Below the pieces are notes generated by a model. The model made no database searches and had not been told where the DNA came from. It worked only from the letters and a program-made list of their open reading frames with translations. DNA of 28,509 bases. Source: an uncultured bacterium (GTDB lineage: Bacteria > Cyanobacteriota > Vampirovibrionia > Gastranaerophilales > Gastranaerophilaceae). The DNA lies in NCBI GenBank assembly GCA_900554095.1, contig USGC01000004.1, positions 1 through 28,509 of the forward strand, given 5' to 3'. Both the position numbers and the translations under genes were made by a program. Positions 22,728 to 28,509 of the stretch are shown in pieces; the first letter of the stretch is position 1, and each line of letters opens with the position of its first letter.

Positions 22728-25142
22728 TTATAATTTGGTTATTTCAGAGATTGCAGGATCAAGAAGTCTTCTGCCAACATTGACGAAATTGATAGAACAC
22801 AGCGTTTTGCTGCCGTATTTAATCATTTTTTCAACAATACCTTCACCGTACTTTGGGTGGGATACATGATCGCCTTGTTCAAAGGTTTGTGTGCTTTGTG
22901 GCATTTCAGCTTGATAAATTGGAACAACAGGCGTTTTTTCTTCCTCTTCCTCAATTTCTTCTTCAGGTTTGTAAATTCCGTCGCTGCTGAGTTCTTCTAC
23001 GATTTCAGGCTGTACAGCAAGATTTTGTTCTGGCTCAGCTTGATTTAAATCATCAATAAAATTCAAATCGTCTTCTGTTAAAACATCGTCTTCTTGTTCA
23101 ATATTGTCATCTTCAAGTTTAGTATATATAAAAGTTTCATCTATATCTTTTGAAACATGTTCAATCATTTTATTACGATCTTCGTCAATCGGGGCTTCTT
23201 CAAACTGTTCTGCTAGTGGCGATGGTTCTTCTGTTAAATAAGTTTCGTCAAAAGATATCGTATCATCATTAAATTCAGCTTCAGGAGTTGAATTTTGGGA
23301 AGCGGCATCATAATCAGCACTTTCTTCAACGATTGGAGCTATTTTGTTAAAACTAACTGTTTTTGGCTTAACTTCCGGCTCTTCTGGGCTTTCTATTATT
23401 TCAGGTTCAGCCTCAAAAGGAAGTTCCTCATAAACTGATTGCTGTTCAGTGAAATCTGCATATGCAACTTTAACGTCTTGCTCTTCAACTATTTCATCTG
23501 TATATTCTTCTATTGAGGAAGCGGGTTCTTGTACCGGGAATTCTCCAGAGGTTTGGGCTTCTTTCTCTATTTCAACTTCATCATTGGCTTCAACTTCGGC
23601 TTCTGCTTTTGGTGTTATTAGAACTTCAACATCAGGTTCTTGTTCCATATTTTGCTTTTGTTCTGGTTCTAGAACTTGGGCATCCGCATTTTCTTGCGGC
23701 TGAATATACTCATATGAACTCAAATCTTCATCTTGTTCATTTTCTTCCTTAATGCGGGGAATATCATCAGACAAATCTTCGTATGTATCAGCATTATCGA
23801 GAAAATCAGGAGTTTCGGGCGCTACACCTTCAACAATTTTTTCCTGCTTGATTACAGGTTCCGTTACAATAAGAGTTGGTTCTTCTATAACTTGAGTTTC
23901 AACCGGTTTTATTTCAATTTTTTTTTCTTCTTGCTGTTTTACAATTTCAATAGGAGCAAGCTCGACAATTAAAGGCACAGCCTGAGTTGCTTTACCATAA
24001 ACTATAAATTCATCGAGGTTCAATTTATTTAAAAACGTGTTATAAGAGGCAAAATCATGCTGTGTTGTCAGCGGTGCAAACAGGATAAGATTGTTTGCGT
24101 GTTCTTTTAATTCATAAACATATTTATAGTTGTGCGAACAGATAATATTTGTGTAGACCTTGTTCTCGCTCAAAAGTAGTTTCAAAAGTTTTTTGTCCGA
24201 GTTGTCGTTATCAATTTTTACAAATGAATAGATATACGCATCCATTTCTTCAAGACAGTTATACACGTAGAAAATAATTTCTCGTTGAAGTTTTGGGTCT
24301 GCATCTGAAATATTTAAAATTACAGTGTAATTGTCTTTTATGAATTCTTTTAATTGCTTAATATCTTGGGCAGATTGAGCGAAAACTTCTTGCTCTTTAT
24401 ATTTGAGGAGTTTGTTTTTCAAAACAGCAAGTTCTGCTATACCGGATTCTTTGTACTGCTGGGAAACAACTTCAATAAAGGTATCAAAAGGTATAAATTT
24501 ATCAGGAATAGTTCTTGTATAGTCCTGAACTTCGAGGAATATATCCTGAATAACGGCTTTTGATGTTGCATCAACGTCGTTTAAGTCGTTAGCGTATATG
24601 AAGTTAATCATATCAAAGTTTAGAGGCAGCTTAAAGTCTTTTGCGAAAGTAAGTGTTCTTTCAGTGTTAAGGCTTCCGTCAGTGTCTATTATAATAGAGC
24701 TTTCGGCGTTATTTTCTAGCTGTTTTGAGAAATTTAAAACAAGAGTATCTGTATTTTTAAGATTATCCGAACAAATTAAGAGATTTTTTTGAATTAATGA
24801 AGTATCAACTTTTAGTAAAAATTCTTGCTGCGAGAGATTGCCTAATTTTAACGGGGTTTCAATCGGCAAAATGTCAAGGAGTTCAGAGGCAGAAAGTTTT
24901 GTAACATTGGCGTTTAAAGCCGGAATTGTGCCATCGTAATTTTTTACAATGCCTTCTTCGTTGAATGTGAAGATAAGCTTTACAATTGCGTATGTAAGCC
25001 CGTTATCAGCTTTTAAACTTACTATCTGGGCAACATAGGGTGTATTATCATCTTCAATTACAACAAAACCGCCAAGAATAAGGTTATCTTCGGTTTCGTA
25101 TGAAACTTTTACTAAATTATTCTTAATTTCCAATACTTTCAT
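22728..25142 (-). CDS. Large acidic protein with a degenerate ATPase-like region and UvrD/PcrA-type C-terminal domain
   Basis: 804 residues from the ATG at 25142 (GAGAGGAA about 7 nt upstream; a TTG one codon earlier is less likely). Residues 1-90 look like a small beta-barrel (VLEIKNNLVKVSYETEDN, PYVAQIVSLKAD). Residues about 95-390 have an alpha/beta pattern resembling HerA/FtsK-type ATPases, but the P-loop position reads LLICSDNLKNTDTLVLNF with no GxxxxGK[ST], while SSIIIDTDG looks like a Walker B strand. Residues about 400-745 are Glu/Pro-rich and probably disordered. The last 50 residues (VSHPKYGEGIVEKM, RRLLDPAISEITKL) match the small domain ending UvrD/PcrA helicases, which binds RNA polymerase. 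Function unknown; a link to transcription or DNA repair is inferred. Confidence 0.7.
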   Translation of the reverse strand: MKVLEIKNNLVKVSYETEDNLILGGFVVIEDDNTPYVAQIVSLKADNGLTYAIVKLIFTFNEEGIVKNYDGTIPALNANVTKLSASELLDILPIETPLKLGNLSQQEFLLKVDTSLIQKNLLICSDNLKNTDTLVLNFSKQLENNAESSIIIDTDGSLNTERTLTFAKDFKLPLNFDMINFIYANDLNDVDATSKAVIQDIFLEVQDYTRTIPDKFIPFDTFIEVVSQQYKESGIAELAVLKNKLLKYKEQEVFAQSAQDIKQLKEFIKDNYTVILNISDADPKLQREIIFYVYNCLEEMDAYIYSFVKIDNDNSDKKLLKLLLSENKVYTNIICSHNYKYVYELKEHANNLILFAPLTTQHDFASYNTFLNKLNLDEFIVYGKATQAVPLIVELAPIEIVKQQEEKKIEIKPVETQVIEEPTLIVTEPVIKQEKIVEGVAPETPDFLDNADTYEDLSDDIPRIKEENEQDEDLSSYEYIQPQENADAQVLEPEQKQNMEQEPDVEVLITPKAEAEVEANDEVEIEKEAQTSGEFPVQEPASSIEEYTDEIVEEQDVKVAYADFTEQQSVYEELPFEAEPEIIESPEEPEVKPKTVSFNKIAPIVEESADYDAASQNSTPEAEFNDDTISFDETYLTEEPSPLAEQFEEAPIDEDRNKMIEHVSKDIDETFIYTKLEDDNIEQEDDVLTEDDLNFIDDLNQAEPEQNLAVQPEIVEELSSDGIYKPEEEIEEEEEKTPVVPIYQAEMPQSTQTFEQGDHVSHPKYGEGIVEKMIKYGSKTLCSINFVNVGRRLLDPAISEITKL

Positions 25143-25198
25143 CAAAAATTCCTCTCTTGTGTGATTTTAACATAAAAAAATCTTAAAGTTATCAATCA

Positions 25199-25792
25199 TT
25201 AAATATCTGAAACATTTTCAAGAAGTTTGTTGTAGATTTCAATAGTTATCAGGCATATTTTTAGGTTTCTAGCGACAAGGCTTTTTATAGTTTCTTCATA
25301 ACAGCGCAAAAGTGCTCTGTTCAGACCGTTTGGTTCTGATAAAAGCTGTCTGATGTTACAAGAATACTCTTTGCATCTTGTATTTGGTTCAATTTTGTCG
25401 GATAAGAAGATAACTTTTTCAAAATCGGTCATATCAAGTCTTCCAAGCGTATGCCATCGAATTGCCGAAAGAATTTCTTTGTCTGTAACTCCAAATTCAT
25501 TTTCGGCAATATATGCGCTTACAGGTGCGTGAAGTGTTTTGTAATTCAACATTTCACAAGGTTCAACGTTTAAATTTTCGTTTATAATTTTTAAAAGTTT
25601 TTCATTGTCGAAACATTTTGCTGCATCGTGCAAAAGTCCTGCTGTATAAGCTTTTTCTTTATCAAGATTGAATTTTTCGGCTAATTCTGCGGCGCATTCG
25701 GCTGTTCCGAGCGAATGAATATATCTTTCTTCTGATAAATTATTTTTTAACCATAATATAATTTCGTTTTTTTCAATTTTTGTATAATTCAT
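25199..25792 (-). CDS. yqeK: HD-domain hydrolase YqeK-like (symmetrical Ap4A hydrolase)
   Basis: 197 residues. HD-domain metal ligands are visible: His26 in RYIHSLGTAECAAELAEKF, His55-Asp56 in AGLLHDAAK, a histidine in LHAPVSAYIAEN, and IRWHTLGRLDMTDFEKVIFLSDKIEP. YqeK enzymes cleave Ap4A to ADP and are typically encoded after nadD. The start lies inside the 3' end of nadD (20-nt overlap), so the two are co-translated. No separate promoter is seen. Confidence 0.9.
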   Translation of the reverse strand: MNYTKIEKNEIILWLKNNLSEERYIHSLGTAECAAELAEKFNLDKEKAYTAGLLHDAAKCFDNEKLLKIINENLNVEPCEMLNYKTLHAPVSAYIAENEFGVTDKEILSAIRWHTLGRLDMTDFEKVIFLSDKIEPNTRCKEYSCNIRQLLSEPNGLNRALLRCYEETIKSLVARNLKICLITIEIYNKLLENVSDI

Positions 25793-26363
25793 TTTCTTTA
25801 ATGTACCTTTCTACAGCATTAGGCAGAATATCTGATACAGATTTGCCTTCTTTTATTCTGTTTCTTATGTCAGTGGATGATATGTCGTTATAATTCATTT
25901 TTGCAAATTCAAAATTATAATTTTTTTTTCTAAATTCATTGTATTTCTGTTCAAGAAAATCGTCCTCTCTAACAAAAACAATAAACTTTACGATTTGTTT
26001 AAATTTATCAATTTCATACCAGCTTTCAAGTTTTTCAAAGGCATCAGTGCCGATTATAAAATTAATTTTGCCCTCAATATCATAATTTTTGTATAATTCT
26101 AGTGCTGTTAAGTATGAATACGATTTTTGCTGGCGCTGAAATTCTATATCAGAAACTTCAAAATCCGGGTAATTTTTTATGGCAAGCTTTGTCATATTAA
26201 GCCTGTGAAATGCGGAAGTTTTTTCAGCTTCTTTGTGCGGGGGAATGTAGGCCGGAATAAAGATAATCTTTTCAAACCCGAAGTTTTTCAGTGCATAATC
26301 TGCCATGTATAAATGTCCGTTATGTATAGGGTTAAATGTTCCCTGGAATACGCATAATTTCAT
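25773..26363 (-). CDS. nadD: Nicotinate-nucleotide adenylyltransferase
   Basis: Adenylates nicotinate mononucleotide in NAD synthesis. 196 residues with the nucleotidyltransferase motif GTFNPIHNGHLYMADYAL (9-26), FIPAYIPPHKEAEKTSAFHRLNM, the FIIGTDAFEKLESWYE segment and the C-terminal ISSTDIRNRIKEGKS. No ribosome binding site is present; a strong -10 box ends 6 nt before the ATG, so the message is probably leaderless. Followed by overlapping yqeK. Confidence 0.96.
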   Translation of the reverse strand: MKLCVFQGTFNPIHNGHLYMADYALKNFGFEKIIFIPAYIPPHKEAEKTSAFHRLNMTKLAIKNYPDFEVSDIEFQRQQKSYSYLTALELYKNYDIEGKINFIIGTDAFEKLESWYEIDKFKQIVKFIVFVREDDFLEQKYNEFRKKNYNFEFAKMNYNDISSTDIRNRIKEGKSVSDILPNAVERYIKENELYKN

Positions 26364-26369
26364 ATGACA

Positions 26370-26398
26370 ATTATATCAACGCTAAATGAATTTGTAAA
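26370..26398 (-). promoter_or_regulatory. Promoter of nadD-yqeK, implying a leaderless mRNA
   Basis: Minus-strand -35 TTTACA (26398-26393), 17-nt spacer, -10 TATAAT (26375-26370), then TGTCAT and the ATG at 26363. Confidence 0.7.
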
Positions 26399-26494
26399 GG
26401 ATTGTAACGATTTATTCTAATATTTAAAGATTTTGGCCTAAAAGACCGTATTCAACAGTAAAAGTACGAATTTAATTGAAAGGAATTTTAGAAA

Positions 26495-28249
26495 ATGGGA
26501 ATGTCAGCATCACAAGCAAGACTTCTTTCAATAACAACAAGGCTCAACCATATTGAACTTGAGTCTCAAAACGTTTCTAATTCTAAAATCAGACTTTCTC
26601 AAAAAACTCAAGATGCAAGTGATAAATATATTAAAGCTTTGAATTCAACTCAGCTTCTTTATAATACCTATGATGCTTCAGGCGAGCAAATCAGTCAATC
26701 ACTGACCGGAGCTGCTCTTACTAATTACGGTGAATTAAAAAATCAATATGGTCTTATTAACGCGTCAGGACAAATTCTTGTTTCTGAAACTGATGCTGCA
26801 AATTATATGGCTAGTGATAATTTAGAAGAATTTTTAGACAAATACGGTGTTCTATCTCCAGAAGGCACCGGTGAGACGGTCCAGGTGAAAAACCCTCTCT
26901 ACGATACAGCTTGGGATGAGTACAACGAAGAATATCAAAAATGGCAAGCTGAAAAACCAGATCCGGCAAATCCGATTTATGTAATTCCCGGTGAAGTAGA
27001 GCAATCTTCAGATTTGTATGACAGTTTCCTTTGGGCGACTGCGATTTGTTATGGCAGTGCGATGGTTTATTTGGCACAAAAGTTAGGCTTGCCGGGTGAA
27101 ACCTTGTATGATAAAGACGGAAATCCAGTTGTCTCTTATAATCAGGATGGCTGGAAGGCATACACTGATGACAACAGCGGAAGCATTACTTCTGAGGGCA
27201 GCGGTGGTTTAAAAGATTGTTATAGCCATGTTTTAGACCATCTTTTACCAATCGGCAGCTACACCACAACAACAGGTCAAACTGTTGATATAACTTCTGG
27301 TAATCACTGGTGGGGTACCGGTAGTTATAACGACAGAGGTGGGCGTGCAGCAGAATTAGCAGAGCTTATCCGACCAGATGCAGAAACTGTTCTTTATGCC
27401 TGCGGTGATACAGGGGCTGATATTACGGCTGATTCATCTGAGATTGAAAAATTAATGAGCGATTATTATATCGACGCAAATGGTCAAAAGCAAATTAAAA
27501 CTCTTCAACAAAAAATCGTTGATTTAGATTATGCAAACAGTTCTGGTATATTAAGCGATCAAGAACTATACGATGCATTGCAGCATTTTGTAAACGATGA
27601 CTTGTCTGTATTGAAAAAAGGCCAGGACAAGTTTGATGAAGATGCTTACAATGCTGATGTTGAAGAGTGGCAAGCTAAGAAGCCTCAAGAACCGGATGTT
27701 GAAATGTATATTGATAAAATCGTCAGAACAGTTACAGATTCTGACAAAGCTCAATGGTACATTAATTTATGGCACAGAATGAACGGTGAAAGCGATTTTA
27801 AAGCCGGATTTGGCAGTTCTGATGAATACGACTCTTCTCAAGGTTTTGCTTCTGTTTCAAAAACTGACCAAAAGTGGGCTGTCTTAAAAGATAATGAAAT
27901 GAACAGTTCTCAATGGCTGCAATTTGCACTCCAAAATGGTGTTATAACGCTGGAACAAGTTCAATTTACTAATTCTTCTCAAGAAGGAACAGGTGTTCAA
28001 AATATCCAATGGACTTCAATTATATGGACAAGTTCAGCAGATATTACTGAACAAAAAGACAACACCGCAGTTACCAAAGCCGAAGTAGAATACAACAAAG
28101 CGCTTTCAGAAATCGAATCTAAAGATAAAGAGTACGATAATACAATGAAAAAGCTGGATACAGAGCACAAAGCACTTGAAACAGAATACGAATCAATAAA
28201 AAATGTTATACAAAAGAACGTAGAAAGAACATTTAAAGTATTTTCATAA
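26495..28249 (+). CDS. Large protein of unknown function with helical ends (flagellar-axial-like N-terminus)
   Basis: 584 residues, start supported by AAGGAA about 10 nt upstream. The N-terminal 60 residues (MGMSASQARLLSITTRLNHI, QNVSNSKIRLS) form an amphipathic helix reminiscent of the ends of flagellar rod/hook proteins, and the last 60 (about 525-584, EYNKALSEIESKDKEYDNTMKKL) form a coiled coil ending RTFKVFS. The middle is acidic, Tyr/Trp-rich and carries a repeated motif, EYQKWQAEKPDPANP near 148 and VEEWQAKKPQEPD near 390. No signal peptide, cysteine-poor. Similar proteins seem characteristic of Gastranaerophilales, to my recollection; export without a cleaved signal is only an inference. 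Stands alone. Confidence 0.7.
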   Translation: MGMSASQARLLSITTRLNHIELESQNVSNSKIRLSQKTQDASDKYIKALNSTQLLYNTYDASGEQISQSLTGAALTNYGELKNQYGLINASGQILVSETDAANYMASDNLEEFLDKYGVLSPEGTGETVQVKNPLYDTAWDEYNEEYQKWQAEKPDPANPIYVIPGEVEQSSDLYDSFLWATAICYGSAMVYLAQKLGLPGETLYDKDGNPVVSYNQDGWKAYTDDNSGSITSEGSGGLKDCYSHVLDHLLPIGSYTTTTGQTVDITSGNHWWGTGSYNDRGGRAAELAELIRPDAETVLYACGDTGADITADSSEIEKLMSDYYIDANGQKQIKTLQQKIVDLDYANSSGILSDQELYDALQHFVNDDLSVLKKGQDKFDEDAYNADVEEWQAKKPQEPDVEMYIDKIVRTVTDSDKAQWYINLWHRMNGESDFKAGFGSSDEYDSSQGFASVSKTDQKWAVLKDNEMNSSQWLQFALQNGVITLEQVQFTNSSQEGTGVQNIQWTSIIWTSSADITEQKDNTAVTKAEVEYNKALSEIESKDKEYDNTMKKLDTEHKALETEYESIKNVIQKNVERTFKVFS

Positions 28250-28387
28250 CCGGCAAAGCCGGCTCTGTACAGATGTGATTTTGTTACCTGCGTGTCTCGC
28301 AGGTGGGTGAGCGCCTTGGCAAATCCGTTTCCCGCTGGCGATTTTTCAATCGGCGGGTATACTGCAATGCCATGAGAGTCAACTCTC
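28250..28387. other. Hairpin-rich non-coding segment
   Basis: Five palindromic elements in 138 nt: CCGGC/GCCGG (28250-28262), CTGTACAG (28265-28272), ACCTGCG/CGCAGGT (28286-28304), CCCGC...GCGGG enclosing CGATT/AATCG (28331-28357) and GAGAG/CTCTC (28374-28387). The first may help end the upstream gene, but it has no T-run. A minus-strand promoter-like pair, TATACA (28468-28463) and TATAAT (28445-28440) 17 nt apart, would transcribe the whole segment. The remainder to 28509 is AT-rich and holds nothing else I can support. Confidence 0.4.
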
Positions 28388-28509
28388 CCTGTTATAATAA
28401 ATGTAGGAACAAAATTGAACACCCATACAGAGCAATAACATTATAACATGAATATTTCAATATGTATATAAGCCTTCAGTCATATATGGAGTTACCATCT
28501 CATTGAAAG

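Noticed and set aside
27997..28422. 141-residue minus-strand ORF at the right edge
   Set aside because: Two thirds lie antisense to the 584-residue gene, and the rest is the hairpin-rich non-coding segment; no recognisable protein.

Overview
The window reads as an AT-rich bacterial chromosome segment, most likely from a gut member of the non-photosynthetic cyanobacterial class Vampirovibrionia/Melainabacteria (order Gastranaerophilales). This is inferred from a pseudopilin with the N-terminal signature FTLAETLITLGVIG, a large protein with an N-terminal helix starting MGMSASQAR, a leaderless housekeeping gene style, CCA-less tRNA genes and the general gene mix. No rRNA or other decisive marker is present, so the assignment is tentative.

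Layout. 1-500: a complete spoVAC-like gene typical of endospore-forming Firmicutes, abutting a pectate lyase cut off after about 100 residues; this junction is suspicious (chimera or real rearrangement). 827-1550: two tRNA-Arg genes on the minus strand and a decayed small ORF. 1551-6033 (minus): lemA, a DUF3137 gene and an LCP (LytR-CpsA-Psr) gene in one operon, then mgtE. 6089-6879 (plus): a pseudopilin gene whose reading frame is broken at a run of 12 G. 6945-11716: argS facing a TPR lipoprotein-like/exported protein plus dus operon. 11836-12831: a 57-residue orphan (minus) and infC, which appears to start at AUA. 12856-15706 (plus): tRNA-Phe with a long repeat-bearing leader, then a HAD phosphatase, a GT9-like glycosyltransferase-like protein and a polytopic membrane protein. 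15703-17619 (minus): a pyruvate/indolepyruvate decarboxylase and a small Asn-rich protein. 17754-20840 (plus): a divergent PurD-like protein, a DnaJ variant and queE. 20841-22668 (minus): def-fmt-aroH. 22728-26363 (minus): a large acidic protein with a UvrD-type C-terminal domain, then nadD-yqeK. 26495-28249 (plus): a 584-residue protein of unknown function. 28250-28509: a hairpin-rich non-coding tail.

The most unusual signal is shared by all three tRNA genes. Each is preceded by a near-copy of its own 5' end (acceptor strand plus start of the D-arm), then a sequence complementary to its own D-arm, lying 23-31 nt before the mature tRNA. For tRNA-Phe the whole module is present twice in tandem, with G-U wobbles that keep the pairings. 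This could be a cis-acting RNA switch, a promoter module, or the scar of template-switching; it is not explained by any family I know.

Second-tier signals are the phase-variation-like poly-G tract in the pseudopilin gene, four genes (mgtE, purD-like, dnaJ-like, nadD) whose -10 box ends 6-7 nt before the start codon and that lack a ribosome binding site (leaderless mRNAs), the AUA start of a stand-alone infC, and two large proteins of no recognised function.
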